The notes: a model not told the origin generated them from the letters alone. A DNA stretch of 64,000 bases from Zea mays (GCF_902167145.1 NC_050101.1:118635789-118699788); one strand, 5' to 3'. Positions 22,541-35,288 are shown, counted from the first letter of the stretch. Made by a program: numbers and translations.

Positions 22541-23073
22541 CCTGTTTCTGTAGGCTGGTAAGTATAGGGCAGGACATGTGATTCCCAGTCCCTTCTAACC
22601 TTGCTTATTTTGCCTATCACATTGCTCTAAAACTTGCATGATTCCAACCATTGAAAAATGTCTCTATGTGCCCAGGTCTCACAGGTCGTGATGCTTTTTT
22701 TTTCTATGTAAAGTTTGACTTCACTCCAGCGTCAGGTTGGGGCTGCTGTGCAGGGACGGTATGGAACAATATACCCATCATGTAGCTCGGGGGGGTTCAG
22801 GCTGTAGGTCCTTGTGCCACCCGGAATAGGATGGCATTGTTGTGATATTATTTGTAGCGATATGTATGTTGTAAAGTATCTCAGAAATCACGAGCCCTTT
22901 CTTTCGTGTATGGTTTTGCTTTTGAGTAGGTTGTGGTGGTACAGTTGTTAGCGTCCAAAGGCACAATCGGTACTGTAGTTTGGATAAATGGGATCGATTT
23001 CCTCTTCACTCGCCTCTCAGGGTTGCGTTCGTATCCTAGCGCAGCTGTAGCGATCAGTTGTTGCAAAGGAATG
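22541..23073 (+). other. AUG3 3' untranslated and flanking region
   Basis: No other gene is seen. The first few hundred bases are probably the 3' untranslated region. AATA/TAAA-like signals are weak and I do not assign a polyadenylation site. Confidence 0.4.
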
Positions 23074-23831
23074 TAGGTGTACATTTGGGCCGGGCCTGAT
23101 GGGCCGGTCCGAAGCATGGAAAAAAAGCACGGTCCAGGCACGGCATGTCGGACCGGCACGGGCTGATATATCGGGCCAGGTTTGGGCGAGGTCGCGGTCC
23201 ATGGGCGGGCAAGAGCACGGCCCGTTTAAGACAGACACGAAATGGTCCATATAGAGGCACGAAAAGGCCCATATATTTATTAAAATCACACTTCATTCGA
23301 TATTTTTATGTACTTGATAAAAAACACAAAGCTGGAGATAATGTTATTTAGATGTTTTTTTGTAGCTTTGAATTAGAGTATGCGATGTAATTTTATTTTT
23401 GTTATGAACATTAGATAATGAACTGAACTTACGAACTTTATATAGAGCTGATTATACTCTTTTTCTTTCTAACAAAATGATTTGTAAACGAGATAGTCAT
23501 TGCATAGCTCTAGTAACTTAATACAAATATTGAGTTTGCTTTTGGTCAAATTTATTTGTTTGATTAAATTTGTTTTGAATTTCGGGCTCTGATGTGAATT
23601 TTGGGCCCTGATGTGAATTTCGGGCTTTTATAATTTCGGGCCGTCTAAAATGAGCCCGACACGTTTAAGCAATTCCGGGCCGGGCCGTGGACCTTTAAGA
23701 AATTCCGGGCCGGACCGTGGACCGAGGGTGAGGCTCGAAATTCAAACGAGTCGGACCAGCCCGAAATTCAAATAATACGGGCCTTTTCGTGCTTGGACCG
23801 AACCGGGTCAGGCGGCCTGAATGTACACCTA
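23074..23831. mobile_element. GGGCC-rich terminal-inverted-repeat element (hAT-like, non-autonomous)
   Basis: Ends are TAGGTGTACATT (left) and the inverted AATGTACACCTA (right), with GGGCC/CCGG-rich subterminal repeats (GGGCCGGGCC, TTCCGGGCCGGGCCGTGG and similar) flanking an AT-rich centre. It codes for nothing. Flanking TGCAAAGG and TACAAAGG look like a slightly diverged 8 bp duplication, which would fit the hAT superfamily. The layout matches the element at 32925-33451, although the sequences differ. Confidence 0.6.
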
Positions 23832-24321
23832 TACAAAGGAGCGGACGCATGGCAGGCGCAACAAGTTGCCGCAGACCCGCATAAGATTATACAAAAGAAA
23901 AACTGAATACGGCAAGTCACCTACGTTCAGCACATGTCCAACTTAAGAGGCTATGTTAACGCTATGATTCCGAAGAGAGGAGAGGATCGACAGCAAGGTC
24001 GCGGGGAGGGACGCTAAGCTGGTTGTTTGGACTTAGAAGTAGCGGATTAAAGCTAAATGAATAGGCTGAATGAATGTTATGTTATGAATTTGATTAAAAG
24101 AAAAAGGTTATCCAGCAATTATGACAGATCAGAACCTTTATATCCGCGTCAGTCTGGAAAATACAGGGTACCGGTGGAGGTGCGGAGGTGCCGCCCAAAA
24201 AATTTAGGCACGGATTGGAGCCCTAAAATGGTTCCTAGCCAGATTACTTCTCTAATTTATATAAATTTTAATGAGTTGGAATAAATCCGGGTTCATTCCC
24301 GGAGAAGCGAACAGACCCTTA
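23832..24321. other. intergenic, no gene seen
   Basis: Unique-looking sequence between the two convergent genes. The stretch 24020-24318 has loosely matching inverted ends (GGTTGTTTGGACTT against GAAGCGAACAGACCC) and may be another decayed MITE, but I cannot fix its ends. Confidence 0.3.
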
Positions 24322-24447
24322 GGCCCCGTTCGTTTCTCTCGGAATGGCCCTGGAATTTTTCACGTTGATCAAAACTTACGTAAATTAGAACAATAATAAG
24401 GCTTGGAATTGTTCCAGTTCACCGTTCCGAGAGAACCGAACGCCCCC
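24322..24447. mobile_element. Tourist-type MITE (PIF/Harbinger)
   Basis: A 126 bp element with terminal inverted repeats GGCCCCGTTCGTTTCTCTCG and (inverted) CGAGAGAACCGAACGCCCCC, flanked by TTA on both sides (24319-24321 and 24448-24450). Size, ends and the 3 bp TTA duplication are diagnostic of Tourist-like elements. Confidence 0.82.
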
Positions 24448-24674
24448 TTAAGCAGTTTGGAATGGGGCACGATTGAGTTAAAGAACCAATGAACATTTCA
24501 ATTTTCCACTACCCATGATTCGCAAAACATACAACTGGAGCAACCTACCGGTGTCAAATTTACAGAGCGGGGAACACGCCTCCGAGGAGGTGATAAGGGG
24601 CTTTCTTATTGCTTGGATACAATCTTTACAGGCTTACAGCAAACTACCTATTCCAGGGATCTTAACTTCCACGT

Positions 24675-27600
24675 TCAGTTCTCAGTACCCTCTGGTATCT
24701 TGAAGAGGAACTGTGGTAGCGAGGCGATGCGGGGGAGGTTTGTCAGCAGCTCTCCAAACGAATCCTTTCTTGACATGGCTGGCGGGTTGGTGGCATCTGT
24801 AGGTTTCCCTGTTGGCGCGGAGGTGAATTCTTCGTCGGAACCATCTGAGGCTTCCACGCCGATGCTGTCCCCGTCATTTGGCTCGGGCTTTGGTTTGGCA
24901 ACTGGTGCTGTGTCTTTCTGAATCAAACAGCAGAGGGAGTCCACCCTGGCCATCAGTGATCTCTCGACTGCAGCAGTAACCGGCGGGCCTTGTGTGTCAC
25001 CAAGAAGGTACTGAGCAATCCCCTCGAGTGTTTCTTTGGTTGGCACCTCGTTGTTGGCCAATGCCGGATCGCCTGAAGTGATCTGCTCTGAGATGCAGTT
25101 GCCTAGGTGGTTGACCAGATCATCCACTGACATGGATGGTCTAAGCCCAGGCACCTTCAATTGACTCCACCAGTTGGGGATATTGAATTCTGGTGCTGCA
25201 CCATTCACATTTCTGCTGACAGCTTGTGCACCTACAGCACCAACTCCTGTAAAAATGCCTGTGGTATTAGAAAGATTAAATCAAAATATATTCAGATGTA
25301 TCACGTTATTAAGTGAAACGTAGAGATGCGTCTACCCGTAAAGCAAATCACGTACAGGGGTATTCATACTTCATGGTACTGATAAGCAGTGCGCCAACAT
25401 GATGCGGGAGCAGAAATGAATGCAGAAGATGCCATCATAGGCTTAAATTACCTATTCCTACTGTCTGAGGAGGATATTCTGCTGGCATTCTTATGGAATC
25501 ATTGTTTTCTTTCTTAGCAGATATGGAGGAACCGGCACATGGTGACACCGAATCTGAATAGCCAGGCAAAGCCCGATGTTCATCTTTCAAATTAGTAAAA
25601 CCAGCGCATTTTGATTCAACCGGATCCTCAAATATTGTGCACCTAGGTTCAAACAATGTAGGGTCTAATGTGATCTCTGGCTGTTGACTCAATTGATATA
25701 ACCGCTGATCACACTGAATAAGCTTCTCAAAATTCTTGCTTAACAAGGTTGAAGGGCACTGCAGAAAATGCCGCCTGCAAATTTTTATTTTTGAACAATC
25801 AGAATACTGAACGAAGGAGTAGAGGCTCAACAAATAATAGTATAAAGGCAGTATGTTATAAACCAAAGTTCTGAGTTCTAGATGATGCTACTGTGTTATA
25901 ATCAAAGTTCAGTGTTATAGATAATACCATGCACCATAGCTTTATTAAATAGATACCTGGCTCCAGAAAGCTATATTTGAATGCATGCCAGCTTCTTTTT
26001 TTCCTTCCTCTTATGCAGTGTGTAACAGATTGTATTCATAATTTTTAGGGCCCAAAAAGAGACCAGATGAGGTCCTGTGATGCACATACGTGCACTGAGG
26101 GAATAACTGTACGTAGTATGTAACAATAGAAGAATGGGTGACAGAACATAAAGGATATAGAGACGAGTTTTTTTTTTACTAGAAAGGGTGACAATGTCTC
26201 CTTATCTTCTTGAATTTATAAGTGACTCCTAAGCAGATAGAATCCAGATATGATACAACTCAAGTCAAAGTGATCCACAACTAAATAACTGGTCCCTCAG
26301 TACCCAATTGCTCCCAAAAGGGGCAAACAGTTCTTTCTGTTCTAATAACAAATAAAAAGCCAGAAACATAGTACTACAGAACCCCAAGTAAACATCATAA
26401 ATATCTTGAAATGCGTCCAGAGGCCACAAATATGGAACGATAAAGTAAAAATCATGTGGCACATAGTACTACAGAACCTAGGTAAACACTGTCAATATCT
26501 TCCGAATGCTACCAGAGCCTCTAAACATAAAGCAGATAAGCTACGCATTATACTCCAACAGAAATAATAGTAACAAATTGTATGAGGTACTGCCAGATAT
26601 ATAGGAGCAATCTTCTCGTATGAAATCTATTTTAATTATGAACACTCAATAATTAGAAGTAATTCACCTGTGCATACTTGCTTGCCCACCAGTGAAATCT
26701 GAGGCAGCCTGCCACAGTGTGTGTTTCCTTGGCTGCGGATCTGTCTCTTTAAAGAAAAGAGGTGGCCTGGCCAACTTCAGGAAAAGGAAGACACCTCAGA
26801 ATCAAAACAGAGGTAGTGAACTAAGAAGAAAAAAGAAACAAACATCTCCCAGATAAGCGTACCACCACGTCCAAGGTTCCTTGGCCATTTTCGGGGCAAA
26901 TTGCCTTCAAAGCAGCAATATCTGACCATTGAATTTCTATCTTACTTTTAAGGCCACCTTCCAGAACTTCCCACACAAGTTTATGCTTTGCAAAGTAACA
27001 CTTCGCCACCAAATCACCTTCATACCGTGAGACATACTGCACAGAGAACATAGTGAACTTTAATTAAGATATTTAAGGGCAAATTTTGTTCAGGTGGACT
27101 ATTATATGAACTACTGGAAGTGCTGGCATGCAGAGAGTTTGGCTCATAAGCAATTGTTGCAGCAAAATATGCACAAAAGATTGGATAACATAAAAGATGC
27201 ATTGATATTGCACTAACTCTTCATACTACAGGAGTATCAGTATTATAATTGTTAATTTTAGCTTCAAGTTGCATAGGCTACAGGTGAAAGAACAACTGTG
27301 ATAACGGTTTACGACATCAAGAGTATTTAATTTAATGTATTGACTATGTCACAACAAAGCATCGTTATTCATCGGCATTGTGTCTTTCGTGTGAAGTGTG
27401 AATGCAGTACTTCCCTTATTAAAAAAATAAAGGCAGCATAAAAAGGGAAACATACACCTAACGCATATTGAAGTTCCATCAAAGGCCCAGAGCTCATAAA
27501 AGAGCAGCAGAAATAAATCCCTCACCTCCCATGAACCAATCTTCAATATATTTGCAGGAAAATTCGAAGCTTTTAGCCGTTCGCCTGCTGAAGACACACC

Positions 27601-29512
27601 GGATTTACTGTCTTTCTTCTTGGAAGGCTCAGAACCACTGTTGTCCATGGAAGACTCCCCAGCGTTGGATGCTTGAGAAAGTCTCATCTGAATCAAATCC
27701 AAGAGTGATGGGCTTTTTTTCAGCCGCAGACCCAATGGGCTAGGTTCATCAAGTACATTGTGGTACATATCCTGAAAGTGTCAATTAGCATATACAAACA
27801 ATAAATCTCAAATCTGACAATTCTACAATTATACATGCATAATCATATTTTGTCGACCAACATTTGATTAGTCATTCCACTTTTACAGGAGGAAAATATC
27901 ATTAACACCTCAAAACAGAAGCATACAAATTCCAAGGGATAAATAGCCAGTCCAGATTATTTTCTTAACAAAGTTACTCATTTTTTCGTTCACTCAAACA
28001 AAGTATATTTTGAACGTACAGAAAGTGTTGTTGCCCGGATAAAGCATGTACACATGCATATTGGCTAGATAATGGACTGAAATCCTCTAAACAAAACCTT
28101 ACCTGGTGCACAGAGTACATGTACAGTACAGTACTATTTTATGTCAATGCGCCAAGAACAGAGCATGTTTCTGGTATCTGTGTTTTTGTGTCTAGATGAT
28201 AGTAAAAAATTCCAATCATAGATTTGTACCGTGACAGGACTTGCTAATTCAAGAGCATGGTAGACTGGTAGTATTAAGACTTCATGAGCATGGTTAAACT
28301 ATTGTTTCTTTTTTACATGCTTGCTTTAAAGCATTAAACTATATTCAACATCCTCCTCTATATCTGTCATTTACAGTCTTCTGTAAAAGATTCTCTCTTT
28401 ATATCTCCTCTAAATATAGGGAACAGGAGCATTTGGCGCTCCTTGTTGGAGTCAGCCTTAGGTTGTCTCCAGCAAGAGACGCTAAAGCGTCCGATACTAG
28501 GATGCGGTTTCGGTGGCATGGAGAAAAAGCTCCATACTCCAGAGAAGAAACCTTCCGGAGGCAGCCGATCCAAATGTCAACATGAAAAAAAAACAATTTC
28601 TCACCATGTAAACATATTTGATAATTTTAATATAAAAATGTTTTGCAATCCGCGAATGATTTTTTTGCATTGCGTACTATTACGATTTTCATAAAATGTC
28701 AAATTTCAAAGAAAAAAATTACTTCATTTTTGCATTGCTTACCTAGGTTAAAGTTGTATTTAAATGAATATTACAAAAAATATTGTAGTATATGAATTCT
28801 GTTATCACTGTAGATATAGAGGACCGAATTTAGAGGACGATGCTGGAGATGGAAAAGATATAGAGTACAAAAACTTTTTGAGGGTGTTGTAGAGGACAGA
28901 GAATATTCTTTTAGAGAATTAAATTTAGGGAACGTTGGTGGAGACAGCCTTAGAACGCACAAACAGGGAAAGTAAATGTGGAGCATAATATGTCAGCCTG
29001 TCAGCTAGACAGAGGACATTTGCAGCATTGCAAGAGTTGCATACAAACGAAATGCGGAAAAAAATTATCTGCACGAAATAAGCTGTAGGAGAATCGTCCT
29101 TCGTTGCAACCTCCTCTAGTCCTCGAAAATTTGGATGGAACGCCTGAATTTCACGGCTAAGCTCCTCTACTTTTCGCAAAAATACCACGCTAAACTAGCC
29201 CTCAAAAATCCTAACAGAACCCCCCGACTGGCATCAAGCATGGCAAGATTAACTCGCTAACCAGCTCACACTGCCAATCGAGCACACCAAATTCCGGAGA
29301 AACGAAAACGACGACTCCGGATCTACCTGCTGCGGCTGCGGAGGCGTCGGGGGCATCGGCTGAGCTGGCCTGGCGCGCTTGCTGAGCGGGCCGCGCTCGT
29401 TGGCCCCGAGCTCCTCCACCTCCAGCTTGACCGCCGCCGCGCGCCGCGCCGGAGCCATCGTCTGCTCGGCCGGTTCCGCGTGCCGCTTACCGGAGCTCGG
29501 CAGCTGCACCAT
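24675..29512 (-). CDS. plant-specific TRF-like 8-type protein
   Basis: Six exons on the minus strand join to 535 codons: 29512-29327, 27771-27526, 27036-26863, 26774-26668, 25774-25452, 25246-24675, all with GT-AG introns. Exon 1 encodes a basic segment (about residues 1-50) then a Pro/Gln tail. Exon 2 opens with the conserved DMYHNVLDEPSPLGLRLKK and SPSLLDLIQMRLSQ block. Exons 3-5 encode a compact domain: YVSRYEGDLVAKCYFAKHKL, IEIQWSDIAALKA, ARPPLFFKETDPQPRKHTLW and FLQCP with NFEKLIQCDQRL. The C-terminus is acidic and Ser-rich. The block order matches land-plant proteins that I recall being annotated 'TRF-like 8'. I see no Myb or telobox DNA-binding domain, so that name is a weak guide to function. 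Start: the ATG at 29512 (CCCATGG context) is preferred over a downstream Met at codon 19. Confidence 0.85.
28461..28949. mobile_element. PIF/Harbinger-type MITE in intron 1 of the minus-strand gene
   Basis: A 489 bp element with ends GGTTGTCTCCAGCAA and (inverted) GTTGGTGGAGACAGCC, flanked by TTA on both sides (28458-28460 and 28950-28952). The interior is AT-rich, with several 'agaggac' subterminal repeats and no coding capacity. It accounts for about a third of the 1.55 kb intron. Confidence 0.78.
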
Positions 29513-31311
29513 GGGCGTGGAGATCAACGGAAGTACGGAACCCTAACCCTAGCCGGCTCCGATCACCGTGACGGCCGAGTAGAATCAGGCGGACGAGACG
29601 ACGGGAGGCGAATCGAATGATTCGAGGGAGGGGGAAGGCGGTGGCGGACGGAATGGGGGACGGGAGTCGGAGAAGCCTGCTTGGGCTAATGGGCTTTCGG
29701 GGACGAGAAGGGTCCAGAAATAGCCGCCGCCGGCGGCGCTGGTGGATGACTTGTGGGGTCGGATTTCTTGGGCCCCATGCGTCAGCTACAGGATCCAAGT
29801 GGATAAAGTGGAGGGGTCGTTGGATGCAGGCGCGCGGGCGCGGTGACAAGCGGGCCCACGCGGTGGTGCTGGACATGTGTATGCTCGGTCGGCCGTACTA
29901 CGGCGTGTACTACTGGTACGAGCGCGCTGTGTGGTGTCCTTGTGCCGAATTTTTTAAAATTTAGTATTTTTTTCAAAAAAAATCATGTTTAGACCTTTAA
30001 ACAACTTAATTTCTGATTTGGACCTTTTGCTTGACGCTATAAACTATGACAACGAGGCAACATAGCTCCATACCACCACCTATAGTGCCAAGCTCTGACG
30101 TGCCCCGCAACTCCTCGAGCTCCGTGCCGAGCCTCGCAGTCGACCGGACCTCCTCCCCGCGGCCGAGCCCCGCCTCACCAACGGAGCTGCCTCCTCGAGC
30201 CGAGCCCCGCCTCACCAACACTGTGTTGCCTCGTTGTCGTCGCGCCTTCCTCGCCTTGAGGTCAATATTGCATGCCTAGGTTACTTAGTTCATCTCTGTT
30301 TATTTCGTTTAGCATGCTAGTTTAGTTACTTAATTTACTTAGTTAGTTTAGTTACATAGTTTATTTCGTTTTGCTTAGTATATTTAGTGAATATAGTTAG
30401 ATTGGTACTTAGTTGTTAGTGAATATATTTTGATAGCTACTTATATGTCAGTCATTGTGTTGTTTTCTGTGTTGGAAAGTGTGGATGTCAGTCATCATGT
30501 TGTTCGTTTATCTGCAGGTTTTAGAATTTTCATCGTGTATGGGAGGTGGTGTCGAATTTTTTTACTGAAATGACTCTGTTATTTTTTTAGATAGGAGGTC
30601 GTCCGATTCCACCACCTCCGCCACCGGTAGCTTCTCTACACTGTGACCTCAGGTGTACCCGTTTTTTACACAGTATTAATCGATTATATAGTTGTTTGAT
30701 GTGGTTATGGTTTAGGGCAAATTTTGTGTTTTTAGCATTAGATCATTTAAACTAAATGAAATGTTATTATGTTTAGGGTTGTTGGTTCAAATTTTAGTCA
30801 AAATTTGTATGGTTGATGTAGTTGTTGTATATGTGTGGTGGTGAATATGTATATGTGTAGCTGTTGTGAATGTGTATGTGCACGTGATGCATCATGTTGT
30901 TCTTTTGTTTGTGAATGTGTATGTCAGTCATCGTGTTGCACGTTTTTTTGCAAGTTTTAGAAACCTCACCGTATAGGGGAGGTGCTGCCGATTTTTTTTA
31001 TAGTAATATGTTCATTTGTTTGTAGATAGCAGGGCGTCTGACATCGCCACCACAACTGGTAGCTTATCTCCACCACGACCTCAGGTACAACTTTTTATTG
31101 CACAATATTCAACTCTGTTTGATGCGGTTATTTAATTAGTTAGTATATAGTTATAAGTTAGTAAGTAGCTATTACTTATTTACTACTTAGTAAGTATTTA
31201 GGCATTAGTAGGTTAGTAGATGGGGATAGTATTTAGTTAGCCATTAGTTGATAGTGTTAGTCAGGTACCATCTTTAATGGTTATTGAGTTATGAATCCAT
31301 GTTTGCAATAG
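29513..31311. other. 5' flank of the TRF-like gene and unassigned sequence
   Basis: The first few hundred bases are GC-rich and should hold the promoter of the minus-strand gene; I see no clear TATA box. The stretch 30046-30280 is GC-rich with no convincing codon pattern. From 30500 to 31085 two related segments occur (near 30540-30655 and 30960-31085). Each has 'gggaggtg' then, about 60-70 bases later, a short exon-like piece ending in 'gacctcag' before GT. They may be leader exons of the decayed Mutator-like element that follows. Confidence 0.35.
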
Positions 31312-32656
31312 ATGGACACCCTTGTAATACTATACCATGGAGGGAGAGTGGAGGAAGATGTTTATGGGGATGTTAGTTTTGATGGAATGAAGAAGGTGAC
31401 AGTGATGTTCGACGAAAGGCACTTTTGGGCAGATTTTCGGTAGATCTTGTGAGGATATTAGTTGCAATTTAAACGACCCTGACATATCAGTTGAGGGTTT
31501 ATTGTCCCATGTTGCATCTAGGACAATATTCTGACAGTTGATCTCCATTAGCTTTGAAGATGACTGAGTGAAATATGTCAAAATTGTGATGACGATTGTT
31601 CCTCCTTGTCTGGATGTGCTCGTTCGAAAGTTATCAATTAAAGCTCCAGTCAGGTTGTCTCCACAGATGCCAAATGCATCTCCTTGTGAGGCTCCTTTGC
31701 TTGAGCTTCCGATAGAAGTGGTTGTTGTGTCGAATGCTCAATCGGTCCGGAACAAGGTTGATATTTTTCGTCCAGTTCGTGGCGTTTGTGGGGTCTGGGA
31801 TCCTGTGGGACCCCTAAGGAGATCCCTTTGATCCATGATCACCCTAGTAAGTGTCTTTAACACGCTATTCATATGCACCGTTAATTCGTTTGATGAGATT
31901 TTAATGTAGTATTTGCTCCTTCGATGCGATGCAAGCTTAAGGGTCAGTGGACAGCTGTAGACTATGCTGAGCAAGAGTCGTCAGACGACGAAAACACTTC
32001 GTTCGACATAGTTGATCGGCTAGGGTCGCAAATTGAGGCTGCTACAACCCTAGACAGAGTGGTACCAAGTTGTTTACTTAACTTAGTTTTGTTAATTCGA
32101 TGGCTTATGTTTTATTTTGTGCGTCCTCATGTTTTAACTTGTGCATATGAAAACTTTGATGGTATATGTGGGTGAACTTGAGCGTATCTCGTGGACGACT
32201 TCAGACACCATGACGCTTTCTTTACTATCAGTGAGTATGAACGTTTATAAGCGAAGCGAATTCATTTATTTATACGTTCTAAACTATGTGTCTAACTAAC
32301 CTTTCGATTACAGAGGGTGTCACGTTGCCTTCGTCGTGATGTGGCTCGTTGTGAATGCAGGTCCCTAGCAAGCGTGGATGTGCAACTTCTTGTGCCTCCT
32401 TTGCAGCCACACGTCAAATTCTTGCTCCCGCAGTTGGACCTTACTTCTGCAGCTGGACATAGCTCCTCACGTTGGACACGGGATACATTTGCAGACGTGG
32501 ATGATGATGACGACGATGATGACGGTGACGACGACGAGGAGGGAGAGAAGAACGTCGTGGCCGCACGCTACGATGTCATTGGACCATTCAAGTTGTAGGA
32601 CGCTCCCACGACTCAGCAGACACAGCTCACCCCCACGTAGACGACGCCCACGTGAC
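31312..32656 (+). pseudogene. Mutator-like transposase pseudogene, 5' part
   Basis: From ATG at 31312 the frame gives MDTLVILYHGGRVEEDVYGD then SFDGMKKVTVMFDER, which resembles the N-terminus of grass Mutator-like (MuDR-type) transposase proteins. It then continues after an indel as NLNDPDISVEGLLSHVASRT and VKYVKIVMTIVPPCLDVLV. Several stops and at least one frameshift break it. An acidic Asp-rich stretch follows (about 32497-32547). No complete catalytic DDE domain is visible. The 3' end is displaced by the solo LTR and resumes at 34476. The family name is from remembered similarity, so moderate confidence. Confidence 0.5.
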
Positions 32657-32924
32657 CTCTATGTTAGAAATATGCCCTAGAGATAATCATAGAGATGAGC
32701 ATATTTCTTTGTATCCATGATATATATATTGCTTAATTGAATATCCATGGAAGGCACCTTGTATTGATTAGCAATTATGTGAATTGTTTGTGAGATTCTT
32801 TACTTATATGGTTATTCTAAATGATGTCCCTAGTCAGAGTCGATGACTAGCACATGTATTAGTTGATGACTACATTTCACAAGTCATGAACATGGAGATG
32901 TTAAATTAATAATGTGGGCGCATG

Positions 32925-33451
32925 TAGAGCTGGAAACGAGCCGAGCCGAGCTCGGCTCGGCTCGGCTCGGTGCGGCTCGTTGCCTGAACGAGCTCGGCTC
33001 GGCTCGGCTCGTCCATTCCACGAGCTGGTGAAAGAGGCTCGGCTCGGCTCGACCTTGGCTCGCGAGCCGGCTCGGCTCGGCTCGCGAGCCATATTCTTGT
33101 ACTTATCGTTGCATTATTTGATGAATTAACATTATATAAATTTGAAATGTAGAATCATCATTCTATATTATGAGTAAATTAAATTATAACTTGTAATATA
33201 TTCATCATCAAAGACTAAAAAATAAGCTATTATCCATAAAATTATCTAATATTCATTATTATTCCATAAATTGATCATTTTTGCAAGGCTCGCGAGCCGG
33301 CTCGCGAGCTGGAACGAGCCAGCTCGGCTCGGCTCGCTGCAAAAACGAGCTCGAAGAAGGGGCTCGGCTCGGCTCGTTCGAGGCTCGCGAGCCGCTCCGA
33401 GCTGAGCCGAGCCGCTCCGAGCTCGAGCCTCGAGCTAATTTTCCAGCCCTA
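32925..33451. mobile_element. non-autonomous hAT-type element with GGCTCG arrays
   Basis: A 527 bp insertion flanked by a perfect 8 bp duplication GGCGCATG (32917-32924 and 33452-33459). Ends are TAGAGCTGGAAA and, inverted, TAGGGCTGGAAA. Both subterminal zones are packed with GAGCC/GGCTC units in inverse orientation around an AT-rich centre (33110-33270). It encodes nothing. The 8 bp duplication points to a hAT transposase acting in trans. Confidence 0.85.
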
Positions 33452-34100
33452 GGCGCATGTATGACATGAGGCTGGACCGACCCAACGTGAGATATTGTAA
33501 TATAGTTCTCTTCTTGCAACATGAATACTGTATCCTTAGACCTGAGATTGTCGCATGTTCTCAAGATGTGAATTGACTTACTTAGGGACTATCAAACGCT
33601 ATCCCGTAACTGGGTAGTTATAAAGGTAGTTTTGGGTTTGTCAGGAAGCATGCTATGAGGCATGGTCAGTCAAGATGGAATTTGTCCCTCTCTTTGTGAG
33701 AGAGATATCTCTGGGCCCCTCGAGTGATTGGATCAAGAAATGCATGGTCGTGCTAGGGTTAAGAGTTAACCATTGAAAGGATTCCAATTCACAGTATCGA
33801 GAAAGAGAGGTCAGCTTAGAGCCAGACCAAATATCGTGAGACAAAGGGAACAACATGTACGTAATGTCGCAATGGTTCGTCTGATATGATCTTTACGTAC
33901 ACATAGGAGTTGACATGTCTTGCTAGAGGCCGTTGTCAATTATTGGGCCAAGTAAGAGTACTCGGGCTATGTCTATTTGTACGTGAACCTATAGGGTCAC
34001 ACACTTAAGGGGAAGGAAGCCTAATTCGGATTAGATCCGAAATTAGACTGGGCTTTAGGGTTAATGATGGGCCTCGGCGTTAGAAGCCCACCATAACGCC

Positions 34101-34108
34101 TATATAAT
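34101..34108 (+). promoter_or_regulatory. TATA box of the solo LTR
   Basis: TATATAAT in the 3' half of the LTR, followed by a GC-rich leader-like segment. This is the expected U3/R position for plus-strand transcription, which could read out into 34471 onward. Confidence 0.5.
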
Positions 34109-34475
34109 GAGGGGCGGGGGCGCGGTTAAGATATAACCTAATTCGCCACCTGCAAACCAGCAGCCACCGCTCGCCTCTCGCCCTCGCCAAGCCGTCGTCG
34201 CGAACTTAGCAGTTCGGTACGCAGCGCTTCCTCCCTGTACGTGTGGATACCTCGGAGGTGCTGCATCTGGAGCACTTGGACGAACCGTGCGAGGACGTGA
34301 AGGACGCCGGCGACTGCACGGCACTGCTCGACGCGTTCGTCTACATCGAGACGTCTTCCGCTGCTCTGCGCGTCTAGTGGTAATTCCATGACCTATAACC
34401 GCAGTAGTTCTTGGTATTATGGGGTTGAAAATTTTGTTTTGCGCTAGTGTAGCATCCCCGTAATCCTACACTCTA

Positions 34476-34570
34476 CACTCCAGGCACCGACACTCTTGGG
34501 GCCAAGGGTAAGGGTAAGACTAGGAGGAAGCGAGTTTGGGTATGTGGAGGATCAGTCGTGTTCTCTATGT
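34476..34570 (+). pseudogene. Mutator-like pseudogene, 3' remnant
   Basis: Directly beyond the solo LTR the plus strand can be read as TPGTDTLGAKGKGKTRRKR, a basic tail of the kind seen at the C-terminus of Mutator-like proteins. This supports the view that the LTR landed in the end of that gene. Confidence 0.4.
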
Positions 34571-35288
34571 TATGGATTACATGTTGTGGATGATATGGAC
34601 TATGTAATGATTATGATGTGAACTGTGAGGTGGAAGATATGGACTATATAATGATTGTGATGTGAACCATGTGGACTTTGTGATGTTCTGTGTTTAATGT
34701 GATGTATTATGTTGCTGAAATGTGGTAATATCTTATCATATGTGATTATCGCAAATGTGGTTGTTAATAAACCGGAGAATGAAATGTTTTACTTATAACA
34801 CTAAGACAACCAGGCACTTCACTTCAGGCTTTGATCCGCGACTTATAGAACTGTTTTGCCTGACATTCAATCGTTTTCTTGTCTTTTTTTCTTCCCACTA
34901 CTATATATAATATAACCTTCAGATTTTATACTCCATCCAACCACTCTATGTTCCATTTCTCATTCCTTATTCCTGAAAGGATAGGTTCTTTATTCCAGCT
35001 GTTCGTTAGAATCTTAGCTCGAATTCAATGTTCGGATGCTCCATCCTTCGCGTACAATCTCTGTCAGGAGGGGCAGCTTCCTCAAGTCCAGTCTCGGAAG
35101 CTCGGGCAAAATAGGCCATTCTATCTGAGGGAATAGGACCTACAATCAGGATTTATTCTGCGGAAGTTCTTGCGAGTTGTTGTGAATATGAAAAACATGA
35201 CAGTGCAATAGAAACATTATGAATTTGAAACATTATGGTTTTGAAATATTTTAGATATAAAGTACCACATAACACACTACTAGCTTAA
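34571..35288. other. no gene seen
   Basis: AT-rich sequence including near-repeats of 'gatatggactat(g/a)taatgat' around 34590-34660. No coding pattern or transposon end is recognised. Confidence 0.35.

Larger units (their letters stand above)
32662..34470 (+). mobile_element. copia solo LTR (BARE/Angela-like)
   Basis: It starts TGTTAGAAATATGCCC and ends TAATCCTACA, flanked by a perfect 5 bp duplication CTCTA (32657-32661 and 34471-34475). The start resembles BARE/Angela-group LTRs, as I recall them. Only one LTR and no internal domain are present, so the element was reduced by LTR-LTR recombination. Without the hAT insertion inside it the LTR is about 1.27 kb. Confidence 0.82.

Noticed and set aside
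23017..23351. Small open frames near 23.1 kb
   Set aside because: They fall inside the GGGCC-rich terminal-inverted-repeat element and have no similarity that I recognise.
32914..33129. Plus-strand frame of Arg/Leu/Gly/Ser repeats
   Set aside because: A by-product of GGCTCG arrays in the hAT-type element.
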